A DNA stretch of 64,000 bases from Mycobacterium sp. 141 (GCF_000382405.1 NZ_KB908262.1:62001-126000), one strand, 5' to 3'; positions 50,338 to 58,724 are shown, counted from the first letter of the stretch. Numbers and translations are program-made. Notes: a model not told the origin generated them from the letters alone.

Positions 50338-51822
50338 TCAGGTGTGAGCTGGCCGCGCCCGGGACTCGAGCACTTCTGTGTGGTGGACCAGGGATGGCCC
50401 CGCGCCTGGACCGTCTTGCCCGTCCTTGCCGCCCCGGTGCCTGTCGGTGAGACCGGCAGGCGCTCGGACATCGTCTTGTGAGGGGCCGTTGAGGTACCGC
50501 GCCATGGTGTCGTCCAAGGCGTTGATCCAGCGGGTGTGATGCTTTTCCGATACGGTGCCGGTGATCGCGGAGGTATGCACCGCGTCGCGGTAGCCGAGGA
50601 TGTCGGTGTGCTTGTTGTGCATCCAGTCCTTGAACAACTGGCACACCGCGTCGAGGTCAAAGGACGGATAGTCGGTGGCGTCGATAAGTTCGCGCACGTA
50701 GTCGGTCTGGAATTCCGCCTCCGCGTCATGATCGGGGAGCGTGGCTTGACGCTCGAGCCAGAGCTCGATATCCGCCTCGCGCTTGTCGAATGACGGGAGC
50801 TCGATCACTCCGGTCATGACATCGCGAGCAAACCACGCCTGTGCGTCGAACATGTTGAACGTGTAGTACTGGTCCTGCGCGCCGAGATAGAACAGGTTGG
50901 TGTTCTGCTGCCACACCACGCCCTTGTAGAGGTTGGCCGGGTACAGCACGTTCGGCGAGGACAGCGAGAGCTCGCTGGGCAGGAACGGATACTTGTGCTG
51001 GTATCCGGTGCACAGCACGACCGCGTCGAAATCGTCTTGGGTGCCGTCACTGAAATATGCGGTGTTGCCCTCGAAGCGGGTGACCAGCGGACGCTCCACG
51101 GTGTTCCAGGGCCAGTGATAGCCCATCGGGTTCGTGCGGTAGCTCATGGTGATGGACGCCGCACCCATCTTGTGGGACTGCATGCCGATGTCCTCGGCGG
51201 AATAGCTGCTGCCGATCATCAGCAACCGCTTGCCGTAAAAGCGCTCCGCGCCGCGGAAATCGTGGGCGTGCATGACCTCGCCCGGGAACGTCTTGATGCC
51301 CTCGAACTCGGGAATCGCAGGAACGTGGAAGTGACCAGTGGCCACCACGAGCTTGTCGAACACGTAGGTTTCCGTCTGGTTGGTCTTGAGATTCTCAACC
51401 GTGACAGTGAATTCCTGCGTGTCCTCGTTGTAGCTGGTATGGCGGGCAACGGTGTTGAACTTGACATACTTGCGAACGTCGGACTTCTCGACACGGCCCT
51501 TGATGTAATCGAAGAGAACCTCGCGCGGCGGGAAGGAGGAAATCGGGCGGCCGAAGTGCTCGTCAAACGAGTAGTCCGAGAATTCCAGGCACTCCTTGGG
51601 CCCGTTGGACCACAGGTGGCGGTACATGCTGGAGTGCACCGGCTCGCCGTAATTGTCCAGGCCGATGCGCCAGGTGCTGTTCCACTGGCCGCCCCACTCG
51701 CTTTGCTTCTCGAAGCATGTGATTTCGGGGATCTCAGCCCCTTTTTGGCGTGCTGATTCGAACGCCCGCAGCTGCGCCAAGCCGCTGGGGCCGGCACCGA
51801 TAATTCCGACTCGTAATGCCAT
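50338..51822 (-). CDS. Flavin-containing monooxygenase, trimethylamine monooxygenase (Tmm)-like
   Basis: A 494-residue class B flavin monooxygenase using FAD, NADPH and O2 to oxygenate a soft nucleophile such as a tertiary amine. Motifs: GAGPSGLAQ (FAD, residues 9-17), WGGQWNSTWR, the FMO signature FPGEVMHAHDF (179-189), NADPH-binding GSSYSAED (204-211), and VVLCTGYQHKYPFLP. The sequence follows remembered bacterial Tmm closely (EPVHSSMYRHLWSNGPKECL, YTFNMFDAQAWFARDV, TDYPSFD); Tyr207, described as a key mobile residue in Roseovarius Tmm, is at the same number. The last ~45 residues are an unrelated polar extension. Trimethylamine to its N-oxide is the best guess; other amines or sulfides are possible. 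Confidence 0.88.
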   Translation of the reverse strand: MALRVGIIGAGPSGLAQLRAFESARQKGAEIPEITCFEKQSEWGGQWNSTWRIGLDNYGEPVHSSMYRHLWSNGPKECLEFSDYSFDEHFGRPISSFPPREVLFDYIKGRVEKSDVRKYVKFNTVARHTSYNEDTQEFTVTVENLKTNQTETYVFDKLVVATGHFHVPAIPEFEGIKTFPGEVMHAHDFRGAERFYGKRLLMIGSSYSAEDIGMQSHKMGAASITMSYRTNPMGYHWPWNTVERPLVTRFEGNTAYFSDGTQDDFDAVVLCTGYQHKYPFLPSELSLSSPNVLYPANLYKGVVWQQNTNLFYLGAQDQYYTFNMFDAQAWFARDVMTGVIELPSFDKREADIELWLERQATLPDHDAEAEFQTDYVRELIDATDYPSFDLDAVCQLFKDWMHNKHTDILGYRDAVHTSAITGTVSEKHHTRWINALDDTMARYLNGPSQDDVRAPAGLTDRHRGGKDGQDGPGAGPSLVHHTEVLESRARPAHT

Positions 51823-52135
51823 GTTACTTTCCTGTTCCTAAATTTTTTGCGGGTTGTGGGTGTCCAACGTCGCGAGTTGATTTGCGCATCAAGGCAGCAG
51901 CCAAGGAATCCCGATTTCCGGGAACGGGTGATGCCTTTTACACCGGGATATTTCCCGGGAGTCAGACAGAAATTCCAGGTATTACTGACAAGTGAAAAAA
52001 TGTCAGAGATAACCAGGACAGCTGTTGCGCATTCCTGACATGTCAATGCCGCTACGCCGATGCGCAGAAAACAGCGGGATCTGCGTTCGTCACATGAGAG
52101 GGCTGTCTACCCATCTGGCGAACGCAGTGAATGGA
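51823..52135. promoter_or_regulatory. FMO promoter region with TGACA/TGTCA inverted repeats
   Basis: This 313-bp A+T-richer gap precedes the FMO gene. It holds CTGACA-N10-TGTCAG (51985-52006) and the perfect palindrome TGACATGTCA (52036-52045). Similar half-sites occur upstream of the second cupin. These are proposed operators for the module's TetR protein. The short ribosome site is AGGAAAG before the FMO ATG. No gene is seen in the gap. Confidence 0.6.
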
Positions 52136-52519
52136 CTAGGGCGCGAAGGTGCGGTCGCCGACGAAGAATCCGAGCGCGTACTCAGGGGTCTCGAACTTCA
52201 CAGTCGTCCCCTTGGGGAAGAACAGCACGTCGCGCTCCTTGGCGTGCGTGACCTCGCCGGTGTCCTGATCGGTGAGGATGAACTCGCCCTTCACCACGAG
52301 CTTCATCTCGTCGTAGGTGTAGGTGTAGACCAAGGGCTCCGACTTCTTCAGCTCGAAGAACCCGGAACACATGACCGCCCCCTCCGGGTTGTGCAAGGAG
52401 TCGGCAATGGCCGCGACCACCCCGGCCTCGTTCATACTCGGCAACCCCTCATAGCCCTTCTCCACCTTGTGGATGGCGCCAGCCTTGCTCAAGGTTCCGA
52501 CAGTCGTGATTTCAGACAT
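52136..52519 (-). CDS. EutQ-like cupin protein
   Basis: A 127-residue cupin similar to the C-terminal domain of ethanolamine-utilisation protein EutQ: VYTYTYDEMKLVVKGEF then DVLFFPKGTTVKFETPEY. The usual HxH pair of cupin box 1 is replaced by YTY, so metal binding is unlikely in the standard way; EutQ proteins likewise lack it. GGAG precedes the ATG by about seven bases. It is the first gene of the module (promoter on its right) and is followed by the FMO after 313 bases. Its role is unknown; amine-catabolic scaffolding or product handling fits context. Confidence 0.8.
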   Translation of the reverse strand: MSEITTVGTLSKAGAIHKVEKGYEGLPSMNEAGVVAAIADSLHNPEGAVMCSGFFELKKSEPLVYTYTYDEMKLVVKGEFILTDQDTGEVTHAKERDVLFFPKGTTVKFETPEYALGFFVGDRTFAP

Positions 52520-53003
52520 GGTTACTCCAATTCGTGTGGTAAAGAGAAATTGCTGCCCAGCCGAGCTGTTCGGTTCAGTTAAAGACTGTTGGCCCTTGGT
52601 GCATATATCTGGATATGGGCTTTGCACCTTGATCGCATACGAGGCTGCGTCAAACTTCGCCTCACGCCCCAATTAGGGCTTCGAGACGAGTCATCTGCAA
52701 ATCCGATGTTCTCGATTCCTAGCGGACCAACCGAATTCTGCTCCTTACTCGCCTGGTGTGATGCCAATCACGTGCACTCACTCAATGAGAGTGACATGGA
52801 CGGTTGTTCATGTCAACCGTTCAAGAGAAAGTTTTTTGAGCACCGTCGGTGTCGAGGCCGAACAGGCCGGGTGGCGCCCTACTCTTTTTGGCCGCTGACC
52901 AGGTGCGGAGCCGCGGGCCGATGCGTCCGCAACGAACGCCGTGGCGCCAGGCCGACGCCCAGGATGCGGCGATTTCGGCTTTCCCGAGGTTCGCTTCGGC
53001 TGG
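52520..53003. promoter_or_regulatory. Upstream region of the amine module with TGACATG-N10-CATGTCA
   Basis: This 484-bp interval separates the module's first gene from the RibD-like reductase gene, which ends toward it. TGACATG (52792-52798) and CATGTCA (52809-52815) form a 7-bp inverted repeat with a 10-base spacer, the same arrangement as CTGACA-N10-TGTCAG before the FMO. The left part (52520-52800) is A+T-richer than the surrounding genes and should contain the promoter; the right part is GC-rich and featureless. No coding frame is convincing. Confidence 0.55.
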
Positions 53004-53531
53004 CTAGGCCCTCGTCCAACGGGCACACACGAAATCGCCGTTGACCGCCGAGGACTCCAACGCCCACTCCGAACGCAGCGGCAACACCGGCGAGCCCGCA
53101 CCGAGCGTGCACGGCGCGTAGCTGACCACCAACTCGTCCACCAGCCCTGCCGCCACGAACTGCGCCGCGACGTCACCACCGCCGATCACCCAGACGTCCT
53201 TCCCGGCTGCCGCCGCCACAAGGGTCGGATGCAACTCTGCGACCGCACCGTCGAACGCCTGCACCGAACGCCCGGCACTCACCGCGCCGACGATATCCGG
53301 CCGGTGGGTCAACACCCAGGCCGGTTGTTCGTACGACCACTCACCGCTGTTCCTCACGATCCACTCGTAGGTGTCCGCGCCCATCGCCAGTGCCCCAACG
53401 GTTTTGATGAAATCGTCGTAGCCGAACGGTCCGTCGGGGTCGATCGTCCGGGAGATCAGCCAGTCCAGGCTGCCCTCCGCGTCCACGAGGTAACCATCCA
53501 GGCTTGAGCCGGTGTAGTAGACCGTTTTCAC
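53004..53531 (-). CDS. RibD C-terminal/dihydrofolate-reductase-family protein
   Basis: A 175-residue protein of the bacterial bifunctional deaminase-reductase C-terminal (RibD_C) family. SLDGYLVDAEGSLDWL at the N-terminus, GADTYEWIV, and KDVWVIGGGDVAAQFVAAGLVDEL, the NADPH pyrophosphate loop, are standard. Stand-alone members are NADPH-dependent reductases of mostly unknown substrate and are common in mycobacteria. The gene is upstream of, and reads toward, the amine module but is separated by a long gap. ATG start at MKTVYYTGSS. Confidence 0.87.
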   Translation of the reverse strand: MKTVYYTGSSLDGYLVDAEGSLDWLISRTIDPDGPFGYDDFIKTVGALAMGADTYEWIVRNSGEWSYEQPAWVLTHRPDIVGAVSAGRSVQAFDGAVAELHPTLVAAAAGKDVWVIGGGDVAAQFVAAGLVDELVVSYAPCTLGAGSPVLPLRSEWALESSAVNGDFVCARWTRA

Positions 53532-53605
53532 TGCTCACTCTCCCGTCATCGACGCCGTACAGCTGAAAGGATTCCGGTGGCTCACACAGCGCGTCAATCA
53601 CGGTG

Positions 53606-54454
53606 TCAGCTGTCGAGCACGTCGTCGACCCTGGCTTCGAGGTCGACGCGGTCCTCAAGGTCACCCAGATCGATGCCGAACCGGCTGGTGAGTTCGTCGA
53701 GCACCTGGACGGCCGTGTCGAAGCGCACCCGTTCGGTGGTTCCGCCCTTGTGGATAGCCAGGTTCCGGCCCCGCAGGTTATAGCGGGCGTCGTCGGTGAC
53801 CAACGCGGCGGTCAGACCGGTGACGAATATTCCACCGGGATACGTTGAGACATACCAACTTCCAACCTCGAGGTCGATGCGCTGCTGCGGCGCGGTGGTG
53901 AAGGTGTACAGCGTCAACCACTCGTCGCGGATCTGCGTCTGCAGGACGTATCCACCTTCGTGCTCCAGCAGCCGGTACGGCTCGTGACGGGTCTGCTGCA
54001 CCGGCCCGGCGACGAGCCGGAGCGGCGAAGACGGCGTCTGTCCGCCGAATCCGACGTCGACCAGATAGCGCTCATCCGCACCCGGCGCCGTCACAGCCAG
54101 GACATTGTGGGTCTGGGCCGGCAGTGGCGCTTCGGGCTGACGCATCCACGCCACCCGGCAAGACAGCCGGTCGACCCCAAAACCCAGCCCGTCGAGCACG
54201 TAGCCGAGCAAGCCGTTGTGTTCGTAGCAGTACCCGCCGCGGCGCCGGCTCACCAGCTTGTCGGCCAGAGCCTCGGCGCTCAGGTCGACCACCGGGATAC
54301 CCAGCAACGGGTCGAGGTTCTCGAACGGGATGGACCGGTTGTGTGCAGCGACGATATCGCGCAGCGTGTCCAGGTCGGGCCGGGCCGGGCCCTGATAGCC
54401 GATCCTGCCGAAGTACCCGTCAAGGTCGATTGCCGATGTGCCCACAATCGCCAA
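53606..54454 (-). CDS. nat: Arylamine N-acetyltransferase
   Basis: A 282-residue arylamine N-acetyltransferase that transfers acetyl from acetyl-CoA to arylamines and hydrazines such as isoniazid. The catalytic triad is visible: Cys in RRRGGYCYEHNGLLGYVL (about residue 76), His in AQTHNVL (about 116) and Asp in YLVDVGFGGQTP (about 133). IPFENLDPLLGIPV is the family N-terminal signature. The sequence is close to remembered M. smegmatis Nat. In M. tuberculosis nat lies in the cholesterol-catabolism region, whereas here it does not. The start may be a few codons shorter (GTG at residue 4). Confidence 0.93.
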   Translation of the reverse strand: MAIVGTSAIDLDGYFGRIGYQGPARPDLDTLRDIVAAHNRSIPFENLDPLLGIPVVDLSAEALADKLVSRRRGGYCYEHNGLLGYVLDGLGFGVDRLSCRVAWMRQPEAPLPAQTHNVLAVTAPGADERYLVDVGFGGQTPSSPLRLVAGPVQQTRHEPYRLLEHEGGYVLQTQIRDEWLTLYTFTTAPQQRIDLEVGSWYVSTYPGGIFVTGLTAALVTDDARYNLRGRNLAIHKGGTTERVRFDTAVQVLDELTSRFGIDLGDLEDRVDLEARVDDVLDS

Positions 54455-54503
54455 TGATGCGTCCTCAACAGCGGTTCAGGTCAAGCAGGGGCAGACTTGT
54501 GTC

Positions 54504-55076
54504 ATGCCCGCGCACCTCACCGAGCCACTCCGGGAAGATCTGCTCGCCCGCTGGTCGGAATCCCACCGCAAGCACCACAACGTCGAGCATCTGCACGAGC
54601 TCCTGGATGCGGTCCAGTCGCTCGCCGATGACGGCCTGAGTTTCGACCGCGAGGCCGTCGAGTTGGCGGCGTGGTTCCACGATGCGATCTACGAAATCGG
54701 CCGAGACGACAACGAGAACCGCTCCGCCGACTTGGCGCGTGAGCTCCTGGCGTCGTCCCCGGTGCGCGACGAGGTGGCCCGGCTGGTGCTGGCCACCAAG
54801 GCTCATGACGTCACCGACGACGACGTCAACGCAGCGGTGCTCAGCGATGCCGATCTGTCGGTGCTCGGCGCAACCCCCGCGCGCTACCACCGGTATGCCG
54901 CGGCAGTGCGCGAGGAGTATGGCGCGGTTGCCGACGACGTGTTCAAGCCGGCCCGGGCAAGGATGCTCGCCGAGTTGCTGGACGGGACGATCTTCCACAC
55001 GGCACCCGGCCGGGACCGCTGGGAGGCGCAGGCCAGGCGAAATGTCACCGCCGAGATTACCGCGCTGATCAGCTGA
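54504..55076 (+). CDS. HD-domain metal-dependent phosphohydrolase family protein
   Basis: A 190-residue HD-superfamily protein. Candidate metal ligands are HHNVEHLHELLDA, AAWFHDAIYE with the HD pair, AHDVTDDDVNAAVLSDADL with a distal Asp, and YHRYAAAVREEY. The pattern (H...HD...D) matches the predicted phosphohydrolase group whose members act on nucleotides. The ATG giving MPAHLTEPLREDLLARW is chosen; an upstream alternative overlaps the nat gene. It is divergent from nat and precedes the FAD-oxidase gene by 75 bases. Substrate unknown. Confidence 0.8.
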   Translation: MPAHLTEPLREDLLARWSESHRKHHNVEHLHELLDAVQSLADDGLSFDREAVELAAWFHDAIYEIGRDDNENRSADLARELLASSPVRDEVARLVLATKAHDVTDDDVNAAVLSDADLSVLGATPARYHRYAAAVREEYGAVADDVFKPARARMLAELLDGTIFHTAPGRDRWEAQARRNVTAEITALIS

Positions 55077-55151
55077 CGCCGTGGTCCGCCGGGCCGGTGT
55101 GGGCGTTACGCCCCGCCGGCCCGCCAGATAACGCGACGAGGAGCCACCGCC

Positions 55152-56513
55152 ATGACGACGATCGATTCCCTGGCCGCCGTGCTGCCGGCCGGCGCGGTGT
55201 TGCGCGACCCTGACATCCTCGAGCGATACCGGCGCGATTCCGCGGCAGACCCTGGCGCCGGCAGGCCGCTGGCAGTGGTGCGCGCCACCTCCACCGAAGA
55301 TGTACAGGGGGTGCTGCGCTGGGCATCGGCACACCGTGTCCCGGTGGTGCCGCGCGGCGCCGGATCGGGGTTGTCCGGTGGTGCGGATGCGGTAGACGGC
55401 GCCATCGTGCTCAGTACCGAACGGATGCGCGACATTCGGATCGACGTGGCCACCCGCACCGCGGTGGTTCAGCCCGGCCTGACCAACACCGAGGTCAAAT
55501 ACGCTGCCGCCGAACATGGTCTGTGGTATCCGCCGGATCCGGCCTCGGTCGATATCTCGTCGATCGGCGGCAATGCCGCCACCAACGCCGGCGGACTGTG
55601 TTGTGTCAAGTACGGCGTCACCGGTGATTACGTGCTGGGCATGCAGGTGGTACTGGCCGACGGTACTGCCGTGCGATTGGGCGGACCGCGCCTCAAAGAC
55701 GTTGCCGGGCTGTCGTTGACGAAGCTGTTCATCGGTTCGGAAGGCATCCTGGGGGTCATCACCGAGCTCACCCTGCGACTCATCCCGGCCCAGCCCCCGG
55801 CGTCGACCGTGGTGGCCCTGTTCGGCTCGGTACAGGACGCCGCGAACGCGGTCGTGGCGATAACCGGGGTGGTACGCCCGGCGATGCTGGAATTCATGGA
55901 CCACACCAGCATCAACGCGGTCGAGGACCATCTGAAAATGGGGCTGGACCGGTCGGCGCAGGCCATGCTGCTGGTCCAGTCCGACGCACCCGGCGCAGCG
56001 GCCGACGAGGTGACCGTCATCGTCGCTGAATGCGAGAAGTTCGGGGCGACAGAGGTATTCGCCACCGACGACCCCGCCGAAGGTGCGGCATTCACCGCGG
56101 CGCGCCGAGCGATGTTCCCCGCGGTCGAGAAACTGGGCAGCCTGCTCTTGGAGGATGTGGCGGTTCCGATACCTCAATTGCCCGCCATGGTCACCGGGGT
56201 CGAGGACATCGCCGCCGACTGCGATGTGCTGATCTGCACCGTCGCCCATGCCGGGGACGGCAACACCCATCCGGTCATCGTGTTCGATCCCACTGATGCC
56301 GACGCCACCGACCGCGCACACCGCGCTTTCGCCCGGATCATGGAGCTGGCGATCGGGCTCGGCGGCACCATCACCGGTGAGCACGGGGTCGGACGACTCA
56401 AACGTGACTGGCTGCCCGTCCAGCTCGGCGATGACGTGATGGGCCTGACCCGTCGCATCAAAGATGCCCTCGACCCGCATGGAATTCTCAATCCCGGTGC
56501 CGTATTGCGCTGA
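55152..56513 (+). CDS. FAD-linked oxidase, glycolate/D-lactate dehydrogenase (GlcD) type
   Basis: A 453-residue VAO-family flavoprotein. The FAD-binding PCMH domain spans about residues 40-215 (VPRGAGSGLSGGADAVDG, SIGGNAATNAGGLCCVKYG), and the C-terminal substrate domain contains VAHAGDGNTHPVIVF and GGTITGEHGVGRLKRDW, with the histidines that serve 2-hydroxyacid oxidation. D-lactate, glycolate or related 2-hydroxyacids are probable substrates. GAGGAGCCACC lies upstream of the ATG. No glcE/glcF partners are adjacent, so it acts alone or with an unlinked acceptor. Downstream of it begins the HNH/palindrome cassette. Confidence 0.9.
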   Translation: MTTIDSLAAVLPAGAVLRDPDILERYRRDSAADPGAGRPLAVVRATSTEDVQGVLRWASAHRVPVVPRGAGSGLSGGADAVDGAIVLSTERMRDIRIDVATRTAVVQPGLTNTEVKYAAAEHGLWYPPDPASVDISSIGGNAATNAGGLCCVKYGVTGDYVLGMQVVLADGTAVRLGGPRLKDVAGLSLTKLFIGSEGILGVITELTLRLIPAQPPASTVVALFGSVQDAANAVVAITGVVRPAMLEFMDHTSINAVEDHLKMGLDRSAQAMLLVQSDAPGAAADEVTVIVAECEKFGATEVFATDDPAEGAAFTAARRAMFPAVEKLGSLLLEDVAVPIPQLPAMVTGVEDIAADCDVLICTVAHAGDGNTHPVIVFDPTDADATDRAHRAFARIMELAIGLGGTITGEHGVGRLKRDWLPVQLGDDVMGLTRRIKDALDPHGILNPGAVLR

Positions 56514-56552
56514 GCGATCCGCCCAGCCGGCGCTGGACGTCACCGCCGGCCT

Positions 56553-56615
56553 CGCGAGCGTGCGGGTCTGCTGCCCGACACGCTGGGTTTTACCGACAGT
56601 GCACGCACGCTCGCG
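56553..56615. repeat. Palindromic element A, left of the HNH gene
   Basis: A 63-bp element with perfect 12-bp arms, CGCGAGCGTGCG (56553-56564) and its complement (56604-56615), enclosing 39 bases. The right arm ends 17 bases before the HNH start codon. The left arm and first 17 loop bases recur, inverted, in element B on the other side of the gene. It may also terminate transcription from the FAD-oxidase gene. Confidence 0.8.
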
Positions 56616-56632
56616 GCGCCTACGCTCACGGC

Positions 56633-56983
56633 ATGGCGGTCAGTCGAACTCGTCGTATGCGGGCGGCCCGCAAGCGTAAGCGTCGTCTCGACAATGTCGT
56701 CAACGATCTGACCGACGAGCAGTGGGTTGCAATCAAGGACGCGTGGAACGGTTGCGCATACTGTGGCTCGACCGGCCGGGCACTGCAGCGTGATTGCGTC
56801 ATGGCGATCTCGCGGGGCGGGCGATACACCATCGACAACGTGGTGCCGGCATGCGCATCGTGCAATGCGAGCAAATGCAATGACGAGGTGACCGGCTGGC
56901 TGCGGCGCAAGCGGCTCGACGAACGCCTCTTCCTGACGAGGTACGTGGAGATCCGTGCTGCACTGGCCGATACTGCACGCTGA
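56633..56983 (+). CDS. HNH-endonuclease-family protein with altered HNH motif
   Basis: A 116-residue compact HNH (ββα-metal) protein. A basic N-terminus (RRMRAARKRKRRLDN) precedes CAYCGS and PACASCNASKCND, the two zinc-binding Cys pairs that frame the active site. Between them, QRDCVMAISRGGRYTIDNVV occupies the normal DHV-x-P-x-SRGG motif, but the catalytic general-base histidine is replaced by cysteine. The remaining Asn and C-terminal region are intact. Thus the fold is kept while nuclease activity may be altered or lost. It stands between two inverted palindromic elements, a layout reminiscent of homing or repeat-associated nucleases. Expression signals are weak. Confidence 0.85.
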   Translation: MAVSRTRRMRAARKRKRRLDNVVNDLTDEQWVAIKDAWNGCAYCGSTGRALQRDCVMAISRGGRYTIDNVVPACASCNASKCNDEVTGWLRRKRLDERLFLTRYVEIRAALADTAR

Positions 56984-56991
56984 CGGCGCCA

Positions 56992-57050
56992 CGAGCGTGC
57001 GCGAAATGCTGCTGATTCACGGTGTGCCGGGCAGCAGACACGCACGCTCG
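56992..57050. repeat. Palindromic element B, right of the HNH gene
   Basis: A 59-bp element with perfect 10-bp arms, CGAGCGTGCG (56992-57001) and its complement (57041-57050), again enclosing exactly 39 bases. Read in reverse it aligns with element A over the arm and about the first 17 loop bases (15 matches). It begins eight bases after the HNH stop and lies between that gene and the convergent ABC permease gene, so it could act as a shared terminator. Confidence 0.8.
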
Positions 57051-57061
57051 CGGTGCCTGGG

Positions 57062-57868
57062 TTAGCGCACGGCGGCGCGGCTTCGGATCCGGCCGAGCAC
57101 CACCAGGGCCAGCAGGGTGACCAACAACAGGATGGTCGTGCACGCCGCGGCCTGGAACGCCTGGCCTCGGTCGGTGAGCCCGAAGATGGTGACCGGCAAC
57201 GTCTTCCACGTCGCGGGGTACACCATCACGGTGGCTCCCAGCTCACCCATCGACAGCGCCACGGCCAGCCCCGCCGACGCCCCCAGCGCAGGCATCAGCA
57301 GCGGTAGCGTCACTCTTGCCAGCACCCGAACCGGGCTCGCGCCAAGGGATTCCGCAGCCTGCCGATAAGCCGGGTCGATCCGGTCCAGCGCCGCCGACAC
57401 CGCACTGAACGCGAACGCCAGTACCAGCACGGTGTGGGCCAGGATCACGATCCATCGGGTGCCGCCGAGGAGCAGCGGGCGGGAGTTGAAGGCGATGAGC
57501 AACCCGAGGCCGATCGCCACCGAAGGCACCGCGATGGGCAGGTGAAACACGGCATCGGTGATACGGCGCAACCACGCCGGGGATTCCACGACAGCCAGCG
57601 CCGCCCAGGTGCCCAGCACGAGCGCGATGGCGCCGGCCAGGAACGCGGTCTGCAGGCTCACCGAAAGGCTGGCCAGATTGTCCCCCGACAACGCGTTCTG
57701 GAAATGGCCGAATCCCAGGTGGGACGGCAGCGCCGAGGTCCACGTCCCGGCCAGCCCGGCCAACACCACTGTGGCCAGCGGCGCCACGAACACCACCAAC
57801 ACCACCGTCGCGAACAGTGCGAGCACAACGGTCCTAGTTCGCCGGTTCCACAGCAGCATCGACCGCAC
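57062..57868 (-). CDS. ABC transporter permease, second subunit (phosphonate-type importer)
   Basis: A 268-residue inner-membrane permease of the BPD/MetI-like type with six helices. The EAA loop, which docks on the ATPase, is AESLGASPVRVLARVTLPLLMPAL (about residue 170-193). Helix one is VVLALFATVVLVVFVAPLAT. It is the last of five genes on this strand and its start overlaps the preceding permease by 35 bases, so the two are translationally coupled. A heterodimer with that permease is the expected pore. Substrate is inferred from neighbours to be 2-aminoethylphosphonate or a related phosphonate. Confidence 0.88.
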   Translation of the reverse strand: MRSMLLWNRRTRTVVLALFATVVLVVFVAPLATVVLAGLAGTWTSALPSHLGFGHFQNALSGDNLASLSVSLQTAFLAGAIALVLGTWAALAVVESPAWLRRITDAVFHLPIAVPSVAIGLGLLIAFNSRPLLLGGTRWIVILAHTVLVLAFAFSAVSAALDRIDPAYRQAAESLGASPVRVLARVTLPLLMPALGASAGLAVALSMGELGATVMVYPATWKTLPVTIFGLTDRGQAFQAAACTTILLLVTLLALVVLGRIRSRAAVR

Positions 57869-58724
57869 CCTTTCCAGTTGCCATGCGGGCGAACACCATT
57901 CGGTACACCGCGTACAGGCTGAGCGACAGGACGACCTGGACGGTCGCGATCACCGCGGCGCCCGGCAGGTCGAAGGTGACGATGCCGCGGGTGTAGATCA
58001 GCACCGGAAGCGTGATGACGCCCTTGGCCCCGGTGAACAATACGATGCCGAACTCGTTGAGCGTCAACAGCAATACCAGGCTGCCGCCGGCCATCAGCGC
58101 CGGCCATGCTTCCGGCATGATCACCGACCGCAACACCCGCAGCGGTGAGGCACCGAGACTGGCCGCCACATCGAGTTGCGCGCGCGGTAGCAGCGCGAAC
58201 GCCGCCAGCAGCGGACGCACCACAAACGGTGTGAAGAAGGTGATCTCGGCGGCGACCACACCGGCCGGCGTGTAGAGGAAGTTCAGCACCGGTTCGTGCC
58301 CGCCCGTGAGGCTCAGGATCGCGGCGTTGACCGCACCCGCGGTCCCGTACAGGAACGTGAACGCCAGGGTGATGAGAAAGGACGGCAGCGACAGCACGGT
58401 GTCGATCAGCCGGCCCACCAGCTGCGAGCCTGGAAACGGCACGAATGCCAGCACAATCGCGAGGAAGCTGCCGAGGATCAGACACCCGACGGTGGCGGTG
58501 ACGGCGATGGCCACCGTGCGCCACAACGCATCCCGGAACACCGCTGAGCCCAGTACCTCAGCCCAGCTGCCGGTGTCGGCGGCCTCGCCGAGCACGCGCA
58601 GCAGCGGGTAGAGCGCGATCAGCAGCACCACCAGCAGCGGCGGCACAACCCACAGCGCGGCACGCGACCGCGGCGGCGCGGGCCGGTCCACGGTCGTCAC
58701 AGCCGGTTCGTCGAGAACGGTCAT
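57834..58724 (-). CDS. ABC transporter permease, first subunit (phosphonate-type importer)
   Basis: A 296-residue BPD-type permease with six or seven helices. The EAA motif is AASLGASPLRVLRSVIMPEAWPAL (about residue 195-218), very similar to the one in the partner permease. The N-terminus VDRPAPPRSRAALWVVPPLL leads into helix one. Its start overlaps the ATPase stop by four bases (ATGA), and its end overlaps the second permease. Together they form an importer of the 2-aminoethylphosphonate/Fe(III)/polyamine class. No substrate-specific residue can be pointed to; context selects phosphonate. Confidence 0.88.
   Translation of the reverse strand: MTVLDEPAVTTVDRPAPPRSRAALWVVPPLLVVLLIALYPLLRVLGEAADTGSWAEVLGSAVFRDALWRTVAIAVTATVGCLILGSFLAIVLAFVPFPGSQLVGRLIDTVLSLPSFLITLAFTFLYGTAGAVNAAILSLTGGHEPVLNFLYTPAGVVAAEITFFTPFVVRPLLAAFALLPRAQLDVAASLGASPLRVLRSVIMPEAWPALMAGGSLVLLLTLNEFGIVLFTGAKGVITLPVLIYTRGIVTFDLPGAAVIATVQVVLSLSLYAVYRMVFARMATGKGAVDAAVEPAN

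Noticed and set aside
54465-56543. 692-codon antisense frame opposite the HD and FAD-oxidase genes
   Set aside because: A long open frame caused by high GC; the + strand has clear HD and FAD-oxidase motifs and the antisense product is low-complexity Gly/Arg/His-rich.
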